From: Episyrphus balteatus
Lineage: Eukaryota > Arthropoda > Insecta > Diptera > Syrphidae
Length of the DNA: 64,000 bases
Reading direction: 5' to 3'
Assembly (NCBI RefSeq): GCF_945859705.1
Contig: NC_079138.1
Location: forward strand, 8,076,874 to 8,140,873
The translations under genes were made by a program, and so were the position numbers. Positions within the stretch are counted from its first letter, which is position 1. Each line of letters starts with the position of its first letter. The notes beneath the pieces are model-generated. The model did no database searches. It saw only the letters and a program-made list of their open reading frames with translations, and was not told where the DNA came from. Positions 1 through 11,847 of the stretch are shown here, one piece after another.

Positions 1-156
1 ACCGCGGAAACTATGTTAAAAGAAAAGGAATTTGCAGGAATATGGATAGCACTTTAAGCTTAGAATTTTGATGGCGATTCCGGTAACAGTCGCAATACAA
101 GTGAAGAGTGAAGTTTTTCCAATTTTAACTTATATTAGGTCAACAAGGTTATACAT
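1..156. other. Intron or flank, nothing recognised
   Basis: AT-rich DNA left of the first inverted-repeat element. Neither strand shows a splice-bounded exon that would continue the receptor gene, so the next exon of that gene should lie beyond the window edge. Confidence 0.4.
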
Positions 157-851
157 TAGACTGATTCAAAAAAAAAAAATTTTTTTTTGTTCAAAGCATT
201 GTTGAAAATATTGTTGGAAATGACGAAAAAAAAATTATGTAAAAGTTTCAGCCCTTAATGTTAACATTAAGTACCGCCGCATCGCAAATTTCTATTTCCC
301 ATACGATTTGTATGGGAAAGATTGTATATTTGTGTTTAGAATTTTTTATCTTTTTAATGGTTCATCCAAAAGGCTTGACAATCATTTTCTTTTATAAAAA
401 TGTCCGCTCTACAAAAAAGTTCTTATTAATTTTTTTGATTTAGCCCCACGTTTCGAAGTTATTCAACTTTAAAATATAAAAAGTAATTTTCCCTCATTTT
501 TTTCCGATTTTTTGACGAAATTATTAGGTTTTTTCAAAAACTTTGGCAAAATTTTCGAATATTTGTATTCTATGTTTTTTAGAGCGTAAATATTTTGTAG
601 AGCGTTCAATTTTATACAAGAAAATGATTAAATCTAGCTTTTTTGATGAACCATTAAAAAGATAAAAAATTCTAAACACAAATACACAATCTTTCCCATA
701 CAAATCGTATGGGAAATAGAAATTTGCGATGCGGCGGTACTAAATGTTAACATTAAGATCTGAAACTTTTACAGAATTTTTTTTCGTCATTTCCAACAAT
801 ATTTTCAACAATTCTTTGAACAAAAAAAATTTTTTTTTTTGAATCAGTCTA
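157..851. mobile_element. Fold-back MITE with TA duplication, long arms
   Basis: The ends are TAGACTGATTC and GAATCAGTCTA, each abutting a TA. The arms are close reverse complements: the stretch with AATGTTAACATTAAGTACCG near 257-277 recurs inverted near 735-755, and the ATGGTTCATC arm near 357 recurs inverted near 643. The ~350-bp arms make the transcript a strong hairpin. TA duplications and long arms suggest a Tc1/mariner-derived MITE. No transposase is present. The 61-residue frame inside is arm sequence, not a gene. Confidence 0.75.
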
Positions 852-867
852 TTATACATGCTATTAT

Positions 868-1620
868 TAAGGTGACCATATTTCTGGGAGCTAAACCCGG
901 GACAAATAAAAAATTCGTTGGATTGTTTTGAAAACATTGGTTTATAAAAAAAATAATAAAATGAGTTTTCATAATTTTTCCTAATTTTGATACCTAGATT
1001 TCTTAAACGATTTTATGGGAACATTTTCGTTGAAATCATTTAACTCGTTTCCAAGGAAGTCAGAAATCAAGAAACCGGTTTTATTTTATGTAGGTACCTA
1101 CCTACTATAATAATTTCAAAAAAAAATATTTTTTAATCAAAAATTGTGAGAACTGGTTTTTAACACTCTAATTTTATTTTAAAAGATTTTGTAATATTTT
1201 ATTCAACTTTTAATATGTCCTTTGAAATTAAGCAAAAAAACTTTTTCTGGTGTAGCATTTCATCCTGACAAACACAAACTCGAACTAAATAATTGACGAA
1301 ATTTTTTTTAAAAACTAATGCTTTTTCGAAAAATTAGATAAACGTTTATTTTCCAAGCACTGGGGGTCGAATCACGGCATACGATTACGTTCATACGTTA
1401 CCGATTTGACTATTTCTGTCTCTATTTAATCAGTAGAAAAAGAAAGCTACACATAGCAACCATATGTTTCCAGTTTTCGTAAAAAGTATTTAAAATTTTG
1501 AATACAAAAATCAGAGAATGTGAAAATACGGGACAATCACGGGTTTCTTATATGAAAATCCGGGACAAGGTACAGAAATACGGGACAGTCCCGGGTAAAC
1601 CAGGACGGATGGTCACCGTT
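868..1620. mobile_element. hAT-like non-autonomous element, copy 1
   Basis: Terminal repeats TAAGGTGACCAT and ATGGTCACCGT(T), flanked by GCTATTAT on the left and GCTATAAT on the right (8 bp, one mismatch). It is related to the better preserved copy at 61512-62442 (TACGGTGACCAT ends, perfect 8-bp CCTATCGG duplication). Both copies have CCCGGGACA and ATACGGGACA motifs near the ends. An 8-bp duplication points to the hAT superfamily. No transposase frame is visible. Confidence 0.75.
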
Positions 1621-1769
1621 GCTATAATAAATAAGAATTTTACAAAATGCTATTAACTGGCCCATAAACAACACAATTGTGAGTGTATCACACAAAGTAC
1701 AAGGATGGTCACAACGACACCAATATAAAAAAATTAAAAAAGTGCGTGGCCCATTTTATGATTACTAAC

Positions 1770-4700
1770 CTCTATTATTCGATCTTTACGAAAAACTTCT
1801 TGGTCCCTGATATTTAATTGATTAAATAATTCCATATCTTTGAGAACCTCCTTGACACTCACATCACCAGTATCAACCAATCTAAAAGCTGTTATATTGA
1901 CAAAATTATATTTAAAATCATCAAGCTCAAATGTTTCAATATCGAAACTTGTAAATAAATAATGATATTTGTATTCGTTCATCTGCAGCTGAAGTATCTG
2001 TGAATTAATTAAAAACATTTACATATGTTTAGATATATGTTAAAAAAGTATAGTTACGCCTTTAAGTAGAAATGAAATATTCGTTGTACTCGTATCAATG
2101 ACAATATTATTAATTTCTTTATTTTTAAACTCATTTAGAACATGAATATAAGTTGATGGTTCCACTTCACGTATATGCATTTCTATTCCTGAAGATCGTA
2201 TAAGTTCTCTCAGTTGGATAAGACCTTAAAAAAAAAAAAAAACAGAATACTGGTCAATATTCGAGAAAATCTTCCAAATCCATGGAGTGTTACATCAAAA
2301 GAATGGTTTCTTTAAGCTCTCTATTCATAATTGAAAACCAAAAGTTTCTGGGAAGTAAGAACAAGAAGTTAAAATTTGTCATTGCAAGGGAGTCAAAAAT
2401 GAATGAATGTGAGCTTTTAACCGACTTCCAAAAAGGAGGAGGTTCCCAATTAGTCTGTATTTTTTTTTATTAACGTAATAACTTCTTATAAATGGAATCT
2501 TTCAAAACGACTTAATGGATTTACTTGAAATTTTGTTTTAATTGTAAATTATTAATTTCTTTATATTTTAAGTTTAATTTTGAAAAATTATTTAAAACAA
2601 AAGCATTAAATTATAACCATTAGTTGAAAATTTAACAAAGTCAACTTATGTTGTGCCCTCTTCCATACCTACCAGAGGAAATCGTCGTGCGTTGAAATCA
2701 GCACACTTCAATTATAATGTTCACTTTGATTGTCCATTCGGTATCATCTTTCGGATATTGTTTTGGGTCAATCAAAGTGCAATTAGACAATAATTGAGTT
2801 GTGCTGACTCTTTAAACTTGTCGACGATTATCCACTGAGGAAGTTGGGCTCGCGACTATCGGAATGACACGAAAAGTTGAGTCTAATTCAAAACGTAGAA
2901 AAGAGTAGCTTGTTTTTAAGTTTAATCAATGCGAAATCCCAATGTATAACTTTTTATGTTATAACACATACAACGATTTTTTTTTAATTAAAAAACAATT
3001 AGTTTTTGACGTGATAACATCTTATAAATCAATGAACCATGGCAGCCACCACAAAAAAGTGACGCCATTTTCTCCCGTTCCACTTGAAATTTTTCGCAGT
3101 GCGGCAAAAATTTCAATTTAAAATAAACTATTATTTATGTTGTAGATAGATAATAGACAGGACTATATCTGTGCAAAATTTCAATCAATTTTGTAGTCAC
3201 AATTTTGATATAACGGTAAAATAAAGTTCTATTTTTCAACAGGTTATATCTTTTGATCTAGAGCAGATACAAATTTGATTTAACTTTATTGAGCATTCTG
3301 GTGATATTACCTTTCATTTGATATATCACATATAACTGTACATTCACTGCAAGCTACACAATGTTAAATTAAAAAACTTGCGAAATACCTGTGGAGATCT
3401 ATTGATCATGAACAGCCACCAGTGTGGGATGTACCGTAATCTCAGTTTGGAATTTCTTTAAAAAATTCTAACTTTTTTCTAGGCATCGCAGAAATAAGAT
3501 TGAAACGTCATATGAAAGGTGAAATAATGAACAAATTCTAGCTCTTTTTGTAGATGTCTAATAGACTTGATCGATATATATGTATATATTATTTTGAGCT
3601 GAAGCAATAAGCCAGGTGCTATAAAATGCATTAAAGGTAGTTATATCAAAAAAATGGATTTTTGGGTGATGGAAGTGACTTTTCCACTTTTTTCATAAGA
3701 AATGATTGTTTTTAATAAATTATTTTAATACTTTTTGCGCATTGTAAAAATTTAAAAATGCTTTTCTTGTTTGAAAGAAATATTTGACTTTTTAATGGTA
3801 TAATTTTTTTGTAAGCTTTCAAAATACAAAATTAATGTAATGAGAAAAGAAAAAAGGTAATTTTTTCTAGCTCTTTCTTGTAAATTATGATTGTTTGAAA
3901 TGAATTAACGCTGCAATTGACTCATTTTAAACAAAAGCACACAACCTGTTTTCTTACTACGTTATCACGAAAAGTCATCGTACGTAAACCGTCTTTACAG
4001 ACAACCTCTTTTTTTCAAAAATCGATTCTATCAAAACGGCTTAATGGATTTACTTGAAATTTTGTATTGTAAATAAGTAGTTTCCTTAAAATAAATTGTG
4101 TTAAAGTAGCCATTGCACTTAAACTAATGAAAAACACATTTTTTGATTTTTTCAACAAAATTAAAGTTTGATTTTCAAAAATCAATTGTTTTAAATCGGC
4201 TCATGGCCATTTTTTAAGTTTTGTTTTAAGTTAATATGGGTATTATCATCAAAACAAAAGCATTAAAGTAACCTTAAGTTAAAAATTTAACAAAGTTTTC
4301 ATACAACGAAATTTTTTTTATTAAAAAACAATACATTTTTTTTTTACAAAAATCGATTCTTTCAAAACGGCTTAATGGATTTAATTAAAATTTTGTTTTT
4401 TACTGTAAATAAGTAGTTTCTTTAAAACAAATTGTGTAAATTAAATTAAGGAAAAACACATTTTATGATTTTTTCCAACAAAATTTAAGTTTGATTTTTC
4501 AAAATCAGTTGTTTAAAATCGGCTCGTAGAAATTTCTTTAAATTTTGTTTTTATGTTAAGATGGATATTATCTAGTCTAGAACTGTTGTCAACAAAACAT
4601 AAAATTCAACTAGTTAACATAAACAAACAAAGTCAAATAAACAAAAGACATACAAAAAAAAAACTTACCACAATGTTTTTCAAAAAGTACGCCAATTTTT

Positions 4701-7700
4701 GTCCAATTTAAATATCGAATAACATCTTGAAATGCAGTATTGACATAATATTGAGATGGATGTAAATTAATCGAGAATTCTCTCACTCGATTTTCCACAT
4801 CAATTCTTGATTCCAAATGGGGTATATCAAGTGCATCGCATATTGAATGTATGTGTGCTCGTGAGACAGCATCTGATGGTCCAAAGATTGCATGTACTCC
4901 AAGATTTATTTGGGAACAAACTTAATGTATTAAATAAAAGATAAAAAAACACAAGCCTATTAAAATAAGTGTTTAAAAAAAAAATATACATAATACCTTT
5001 CTTGCTAGCTCGAAATGAATCGTTTTTGGATATATACTGAATATCATATTCCAATGCTGTGTGGGGTAAAATACCCTTGTCTCGATTAATGTTATGTACA
5101 GCGTACTTAAACGCTAGCACTGCCGGACTATCTATTTGATCCTCATTGAAAATTCCACCTTTTAAAAAGAAGAAAGTTGATAATAAATCGTTCAACATGT
5201 AACAGTACTACAGTCTACATATAAAAGAAATTTAACAAAAATAATACGAGCACTGTTGTAGTGCTCTATTTCGTTCTAGTTTTCAATATTCATGTCCAGT
5301 AACTTGTATATTAGGGTGGGTCAAAAAAATCGAAATTCTTTTTTTTTGAATTGGTACTCCGAAAAATCGATTGCTAGACCCCTCTAGAATATACACACCA
5401 AATATGAGCTCTTTATATTAATGGGAAGGTCCTCCGCTTTTAAATTTTCCATTTTTGCATCAAGCTTCTACAAAACAAATTATTTTTTTTATAAATCGAC
5501 TTTTTTGCAAATTTCTTTGCTTATTCTTGTAGGAAATTGAACGCTCTACAAAAAAGACCTCATACTTTTTTGTCGTTTATCTAACCGTTTAATAGATATT
5601 TGAGGTCCAAAGTTAAAAAAAAAATTTAAAACATTTTTTATTTTTCAAAATTTTCTAATTTACTGAAAATTCAATATTTTCAAATAAACAAGATGTTTTC
5701 TTGTAGGGGCTTAGGTAAACGTTCTATAAAAAGTTCCTTGGCAGCAAATTAATTGCTTTAACCGTTTAGAAGATAATCGTATTCAAATCGCAATGCATGC
5801 TTGTCATAAGAAAGAAAACTATTGAAATCAGTGGGCATTGGTTTGGATACGAATATCTTCTAAACGGTTAAAGCAATTAATTTGCTGCCAAAGAACTTTT
5901 TATAGAACGCTTAAGCCCCTACAAGAAAACATCTTGCTAATTTGAAAATATTGAATTTTCAGTGAATTAGAAAATTTTGAAAAGTAAAAAATGTTTTAAG
6001 ATTTTTTTTTAACTTTGACCTCGAATATCTTTAGAATGGTAAGATTATTGAAAAAAATTATTAAGACCTTTTTTGTGGACCAATCTGTTTCCTACAAGAA
6101 TAAGTCTTGCGCGTTTGATTATTATAATTTTTCAATTTGTTAAAAAATTAAGAACAAAAAAAGAATTTTTAAAGATTTTTTCGAGAAAAAAATTAAAAAA
6201 TCTCGATTTAAATCTAGAATAACTTCTTTAGAACTCAATTTAGGGAAAATTACTAAGAGACCTTTTTTGTAGAGAATTAAATTTTCTATAAGAATCTGTC
6301 GTGGTTTTATTTTTCTATTCACTTATTTGCTCATCACAAAATTCCAAAGTGAAACAGTCAAATTGAAAAAACACTTCGATTTAAAAAGCTAATTACTCGA
6401 ATACGGCTCGTCTGACGAAAATTTTCATTCAGATCTTTTCTGTAGGAAATTTAATTTTATATAAGAAAAAATGAACAGAATTTTTTTTTACTTTCATCGT
6501 CTAGCAGTTCTGTTGTAACACATCATATCATGTATAAAAATAAAAAACACCGATGATAGAACTCTTAAAATTATTTTTAACGGCTCAAATTTTCACCAAA
6601 TTTTTTTTTCATCATCCTGAACAAGATTTTCGAAGTAACTTTCAAAAAAAAAATATTTTATTTTTTTGGCCCAGTCTAATATACATACATATCGTCGCCA
6701 TAGTATTGGAGTGCCGTATACGCCAAAGTGTATTTTTTAAACTAGGTATGCAGTCTTGTGTTTTTGAGGGTGCTCTTTTTAAATCTGCTATCCGTTTTTT
6801 TTATATTTTTTTGTTTGCTGAGATATTCACGTATTGTTTTGACGTAAACACCAAATTTTGGCATTTACGTCAAATTTTTCATGCAATTTACGAACATTTT
6901 GAGAATTGTTTTGACGCACGTTTTAAAACGTTTATGTTTTTTTTTTACCTACGTGGGCTAATTCTGCTTTAGGTTTCGTCAAGCGCTGGTCTAAAGAGTT
7001 TTCTGACCCTTACGTTACGAAATCACTTTATACCACTTTTGTTAGGCCCTTACTCGAATATGCTAGCCAAGTCTGGTCTCGGTATCACCAAGTTCACGTA
7101 AAAAGAATTGAATCAATACAGCGCCGATTCCTTCGTTTTGCCTTAAGAGGTCTCCCGTGGGTTGACAATTTCAACTTGCCCCCATATCAAGAACGGTTGC
7201 GACTCATTAATTTATAATCTCTAGAAAAACGTCTCGAAGTTGCCGATGTTATTTTCATACACCAAATTTTGTCTAATGTAATTGAAAGCTCCACCCTACT
7301 TGAGCAAATTAGTTTTAATGTAAGTTCCTACTCTCTCAGAACGACCCCGCAATTTCATCAAGCTCTTCATAGAACTGATTATGGCAAAAATGAACCTATT
7401 ACGAGAATGTTAAGGAATGTTAATAAAAATTGTAATATTTTTGATTGCACTAACAGCAAGTTCACACAAAAAAACCTCCTAAATGGTATTTTATAGCTCT
7501 CTTGGACCTTAATATTAGTAAATAGTAAAAAAGAAACTGAAACTGGACTTTTTTTTAACTGATTTAACAAGTGCTTAAGCATGCTTTTTCATTTAATTTT
7601 TGTTTCTTTTCTAAACTTTTTTTAAATTTTTTATTTTTTTTTTTTCTTATTTAATACTTCATTTTTATTTTTTTCTATATATTGGAATGCTTTCGCATGC

Positions 7701-8864
7701 TCCTATATAGATATTTACTTTTTACATTTTGTAACTGCTTGTAATAAGCAGCCCCGCTCTTATCTCGTGTTTTTCTTTTCTTCAAAAAACTCTAATTTAA
7801 GTGCCGATATGACTAGCCACCGCAAGTGCCATCATACTCGGTGTAAATGGACCCCAACGCGTGCGGTATCTGGGGGGGAAAGAGGCGTGGGATAATTTAA
7901 TTTGTATGAATAAAAGAAACTTCTGATTTTCATGGCGTGTACGGCAAAATTTTGGACAAAAATTTAAATATTTTGAAAACTAAACGAGTTTTAGATGTCC
8001 AATAACATGTATATAAAAGATAAATTTTAACTAGATATATATCATACTAAAAAATCAAAAAAATGCCAGCGGTTAGTTTTTTTCGCAATAATCTTCCGAA
8101 CATTTAAATGCGATTTCCCAAATATGTAAAAATTGCGGCGCTTCAATACTAGGGCGACGATATATGTAGGTACTCCATTCTCACCGTCATTTGATCTTGC
8201 ACGCCATATTTTTTTTATTCATGCATCAATTTTGGCTTTTTTAAAAGGGAGACGGACACAATCCCGAAATTTTTTATCTATAAAACCCAAAATCAAGAAT
8301 CCCGAAAACCCTAAATCCGGAAAACCCAGAATTCCAAAAAACCAAAATCCAGAAAGGCAAAAATCCCGAAAATAAAACTGAAACAATAAAAAAACTCTTC
8401 AAAATTGTCGATTCTGGGTTTTTGGGATTCTGGATTTTGGGAATTCTGGGCTTTCGGTACTTTAGAATTTCGGGTTTTCTGGATTTCGGTTTTCAGGATT
8501 TCGACCCCAACCCGCGAACAATATCACTTTTGAATAAAATGCATTAGGTAATTAATCTTTTTTTTTTTGATAGACCACATAAAATATATCAAAAGAAAAC
8601 ATTTCCGTCAATATTTATTTGAAAAAAAAATGACACGAAAAAATTATATTAGTAAATTTCTCAAATCGATTTTAATAAAATTTTCCGAAATATATAGAAA
8701 CTTTTTTTTACATAAAGATTAAGATGAAAGACTCACTTACCAATACGTACTACAGAAGGCAACAAGGACACTTCACTTATCCATAATAACTCAAAAAGAA
8801 GACCGACTAGAACTTTTGTAGCTAAAACAAGAAATTCAAAACGTTTGCCCTTAGCTTTCAACAT
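1770..8864 (-). CDS. Kainate-type ionotropic glutamate receptor, 5' part of gene (five exons)
   Basis: Predicted exons on the minus strand are 8864-8741, 5158-4997, 4920-4669, 2224-2058 and 1997-1770. All have GT donors and AG acceptors with matching phases (933 nt, 311 codons). Exon 1 gives a start methionine and a hydrophobic signal peptide (about residues 10-27, LVLATKVLVGLLFELL). The rest is the extracellular amino-terminal (ANF-receptor type) domain: RIGGIFNEDQ at the mature N-terminus, VCSQINLGVHAIFGPSD, IPHLESRIDV, YHYLFTSFDIET and FVNITAFRLVDTGDV, all typical of kainate-receptor subunits. Such subunits form glutamate-gated cation channels at synapses. The remainder of this domain, the ligand-binding domain and the membrane segments are missing because the gene runs off the left edge. 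Intron 1 is 3.6 kb and holds two transposon insertions. The frame is intact, so this is probably a live gene. Which kainate-subunit paralogue it is cannot be told. Confidence 0.9.
2418..4565 (+). repeat. Dispersed intronic repeat with tandem ~310-bp units
   Basis: In intron 3 of the receptor gene. It starts with an ACCGACTTCCAAAAAGGAGG motif (related motif at 13084). The block ATGGATTTACTTGAAATTTTGT follows near 2516, recurs near 4046 and again, altered, near 4376. The last two sit in consecutive ~310-bp direct units (4010-4320 and 4320-4560), each ending in TCGGCTC and poly-T/A tracts. No coding potential. Resembles non-autonomous helentron or DINE-type repeats, but the family is not established. 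Confidence 0.5.
5312..6678. mobile_element. TA-flanked inverted-repeat element in receptor intron 1
   Basis: The left end reads TAGGGTGGGTCAAAAAAAT and the right end, reverse complemented, TAGACTGGGCCAAAAAAAT, each with a TA. The centre is a long palindrome: the arm with AAGATGTTTTCTTGTAGGGG near 5689-5708 recurs inverted near 5917-5936, around an axis near 5810. Probably a mariner-type MITE grown by internal inverted duplication. It abuts the next element by only 14 bp. Confidence 0.65.
6693..8159. mobile_element. CGTCGCC-ended element, copy B, 4-bp duplication ATAT
   Basis: Ends CGTCGCCATAGTATTGGAG and, inverted, CGTCGCCCTAGTATTGAAG, flanked by ATAT on both sides. The subterminal motif GTATACGCCAAA and the AAATGCGATTTCCCAAA motif near the right end recur in the same places in copy A (19727-21662). 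A 3' LINE fragment has inserted inside (6972 to about 7900). No transposase is seen. Superfamily unassigned; 4-bp duplications occur in Chapaev/CMC and Sola elements among others. Confidence 0.65.
6972..7496 (+). pseudogene. Jockey-type LINE, C-terminal end of ORF2
   Basis: The frame from 6972 opens with GFVKRWSKEFSDPYVTKSLY and continues with FVRPLLEYASQVW, VKRIESIQRRFLRFALRGLPW and LPPYQERLRLINL. This is the post-reverse-transcriptase region of jockey-type LINEs and is close to the end of the minus-strand copy at 32838-33335. One in-frame stop lies at about 7215 before the frame resumes to 7496. An AT-rich 3' tail follows. It is 5'-truncated and dead, and nested in the CGTCGCC element. Confidence 0.8.
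8250..8515. repeat. Fold-back of CCCGAAAA-type degenerate repeats
   Basis: Left arm: repeated AATCCCGAAA, AAAACCC and CCAGAATTCC words (8258-8373). Right arm: the inverted TTCGGGTTTT, GGGATTCTGG words (8405-8505). Short degenerate tandem words inside a palindrome; no gene. An apparent frame here is repeat-derived. Confidence 0.6.
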
Positions 8865-9317
8865 TTTTTATTTCTAACAAGTTTAAACAGCGTTATATTC
8901 ATATTTTCTTTTTTTAAAAACATTAAAACATTAGATATTAATTTTGAAACAATTAATTTGCAAAAATGAATGTTTGTTTTTCCAATCTATTTTTATGACT
9001 GACACTGAATTTCTTGGAAACTTAATGAAGCCCTAGAAGGTGAGGCGGATAAAATAAAAAAAGACAAAAAAAGAAAAACATTTCACAAGGTATAGGCACT
9101 AGGCATTGCTTAATGGTTGGACCCTTAGTCAATAATTATGTTAGAGAAATAAAAAAAAAATCAATCTACCCTCGATAGTTGCATATTTTAATCTTTTTTC
9201 GTTATATATAAAAATTATACTAGTTGCATGTTAACTAAGTTAAGGGGGATGGTATTGCCCACCCTGGTTCTGGTTCGCAATGACAAACACCAAACAGATA
9301 CCAAATGAACACAGTGG

Positions 9318-9642
9318 GTCCAATGCAAAAAAATAAGCTTAAGCTCCTAGGTCAATGGTCATTGACCTGGAGCCTGCATTAAAGTTTTTCATATATATAC
9401 TATTTGAAGAGGTCACTACAAAAATTCCTATAATTACTAAAGCTCCTAGTATATGTATTATGTATATTTGTATATGTATATATTAAACTTTAAATAGTTA
9501 TATATATAATAAATAAAATAAATAAATAAATAAAAAAAAAAAAAAATAAAAATATGTTGAGATCTATCTCAAGAAAATGTACTGAAAAATGAGAAAAGAG
9601 CTTAAGCTCATTCTTTCTTGCATACGACCCAATATAGATAGC
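9318..9642. mobile_element. Small inverted-repeat MITE
   Basis: Left GGGTCCAATGCAAAAAAATA then AAGCTTAAGCTC; right, inverted, GGGTCGTATGCAAGAAAGAAT then GAGCTTAAGCTC. Inside lies a short palindrome around GGTCAATGGTCATTGACC (9350-9370) and an AAAT-rich stretch (9505-9550). No target duplication resolved. Confidence 0.45.
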
Positions 9643-9651
9643 AATTCTTAT

Positions 9652-10660
9652 TACTTGCGATATAGGTACTATAGGGCAAGTTTAGGATTCGTAAAAAAAT
9701 CGAACTCGAGATAACAATTTTACATGACATTACGATGATGGAGAATTCCAAAAAAGTGGGTCCGGCAATTCTGTCTGTCTGTCTGTCTGTCTGTCTGTGT
9801 GTCTGTTTGTCTGTCTCTATCTGGAGCTGCAGCCTAAACGAGTGAAGTGATTTTCTTCAAACTTGGTAGTTAGCAGTTTTTGGTGATTCCCTAGAGGGGA
9901 AATTGAAATTTTTTTTTTATGACCAAAACTAACGGTACCTGCCATATAACGGAAATAGAAAAGTTAATTTTTTTCAAAAACGGCTCTAACGATTTTGATT
10001 AAAATTTTTGTGTGTAGTACTATCCATAAGAGCCAACTTTTTAAATAAAAAAAATATTTTTTGTACCGTTATTAACGGTACCTGTCATAGAACGGGTTTT
10101 TTCATTTCTGAATATCTCGTACAACATTAACCCGATTTAAATGAAAATTTTTATACAAACGTGTGTAAGTAAAGATAATATTAAAATTTTAGAAAATTTT
10201 CAAAAAACGCATTTTTGTTTTTTTAAAAAATATTTCAAAATGTTTTTTTGAAAAATCAATTTTTTGAAAACGGATCAATGAAAAATTTTGAAATTTAATT
10301 TTTATGTGTAAATTAATTATTTCTTCACAATGGCATACCAACTTTTTTTTTGAAAAATGTTAAAAAATTTTTATATACAAAAAATTATTTTTTTAAAAAA
10401 CGGCTCCTACAATTTTCGAAAATTTTTTTCTAAAAATACCTTTTTATACGAGAAATAAAATGGCATATTTGTTTTTTATTTTAAGATAATTTAAAACGGA
10501 GTTTAATTAATTATAAAAACAGATTTAATTTTTTTATACTACTTATGAAATTTCTTCAAAATATCAAATTTTAAATGTCTTGAATAAAAAGCTTTAACAT
10601 TATAGTTACTTTAAGCATAAGAGCAAGTACGTGCGACCCCAGTCGTGCAATTTATTTTTT
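9652..10660 (+). mobile_element. 1-kb CTGT-microsatellite repeat, copy 1 (DINE/helentron-like candidate)
   Basis: Begins ACTTGCGATATAGGTACTAT and ends with GAGCAAGTACGTGCGACCCC then AGTCGTGCAATTTA. It carries a (CTGT)n run at 9771-9812 and several GGTACCTG-containing AT-rich blocks. It matches the copy at 49754-50764 along its whole length with few differences; a diverged, shortened copy lies inverted at 16090-16660. The 3' end can form a short hairpin. No terminal inverted repeats and no coding capacity, as expected of helitron/helentron-derived DINE-type repeats, but that class is inferred. Confidence 0.65.
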
Positions 10661-10763
10661 TTTTTTGACACAGTTCGGACAGATGAAAAGAAAATACCTA
10701 ATTGGCATTGCAAATAACTCTACAACCAAAACTTAAGTAACTTTTGCTGTTAGAAGATACAGT

Positions 10764-11378
10764 GGGCCTTACCAATAATCAAATTTAAAGCTCAGTTAAA
10801 TATTTAACTGAGCGTTAAATATTTCTCCATACCAATAACCAATTTAATAGTCAGGTTAAGGGTTAACGCCACGTTAATTTTATAGTTGGGAAACTGAACT
10901 ATAACCGCGCGGTTAAATGTAAACGCACGGTTTGTACTGTCATTTGTCAGCAAAAAAAAAAAACATTTGTCAAGTCAACAAGCTGTTGAGAAAAATTAAT
11001 AATATTGGCGGCAATTGTAAATGGAAAAATTTATTTGTTTACAAATATTTATCTTTTTTATCAATAATATTCATTACTTTCAGAAAAGGCTGAAAAAGAA
11101 AACTAACCCCCTGAATACAATGGTGTAGCTGTGGCTGTAGCTTGTAGCGCAAGTTGAATAATTCTCAACTTTTTGATCAGCTGCTGCCAACTTTTGTTGT
11201 TGTTTCCCTCAGTAAAATTTTGGCAGTACTACAAGCTACAGCCGCAACTACACCATTGTACAATTAGTTAAAAGCGTGTTTATTTTGATTATTAGTATAC
11301 ACCCAATTTAACGCGACGGTAAAATTAAACCCGACGATACTTAAACGTGTGTTTAGCGATTCATTATTGGTAAGGCCC
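10764..11378. mobile_element. MITE with GGGCCTTACCAATAAT ends
   Basis: The ends GGGCCTTACCAATAAT and ATTATTGGTAAGGCCC are perfect reverse complements. Flanks read CAGTG on both sides, giving either a 5-bp CAGTG or a 3-bp AGT duplication depending on the exact border. The 3-bp reading would suit the PIF/Harbinger group. A second small MITE is nested inside. Confidence 0.65.
11116..11260. mobile_element. 145-bp palindromic MITE nested in the previous one
   Basis: Arms TACAATGGTGTAGCTGTGGC and the inverse of GCCGCAACTACACCATTGTA, with TA at both borders. About 30-bp arms around a short loop. Mariner-like by its TA flank. Confidence 0.6.
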
Positions 11379-11847
11379 AGTGCATTTAAGAAGTTTATGT
11401 TATATGAGTGACCCAGCAGTTTGTGCAACCACTATTTTTTTTTTATTCGATAGAGAGTTGGATGAATATCATAGCCTTGATTTTTCGCACTCGGAATTCA
11501 CCTTTTGGCCGCCATTTTGGATTTTAGAATTTATTCAATATCTCGAATTCTATTCAATTCCTAGGTCAAAAATGTCATAAATCAAAAGTTTTGCCTCAAT
11601 CATTTTTGTCATAAAATAAAATATGGCCGAGTTATTAACTTTACTTAGGACTTTGACCAACTATAAAATTGAATTTAATTAACTCATTTGTTATTATATC
11701 ATTTTTTAGGTACCTTATTTAACTGTGAATAAGTCTGTCCCTGGTCATTTTTGGTTAAAACGAGTAAAAATGGAGCTATTAAATTAAAACTGAACCAACC
11801 TCTTTTCCAAGATAACGGCTTTTCCCGACATTCTATCATCCGAGCAA

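Noticed and set aside
6553..6972. 139-codon plus-strand frame
   Set aside because: Spans the border between two transposons, is rich in F and L from poly-T, and has no domain.
8133..8375. 80-codon plus-strand frame rich in K, P and N
   Set aside because: Encoded by degenerate CCCGAAAA repeats of a fold-back.
9771..9815. CRISPR-like or microsatellite-array gene feature
   Set aside because: A plain (CTGT)n microsatellite inside a dispersed repeat; no spacers and an animal genome.
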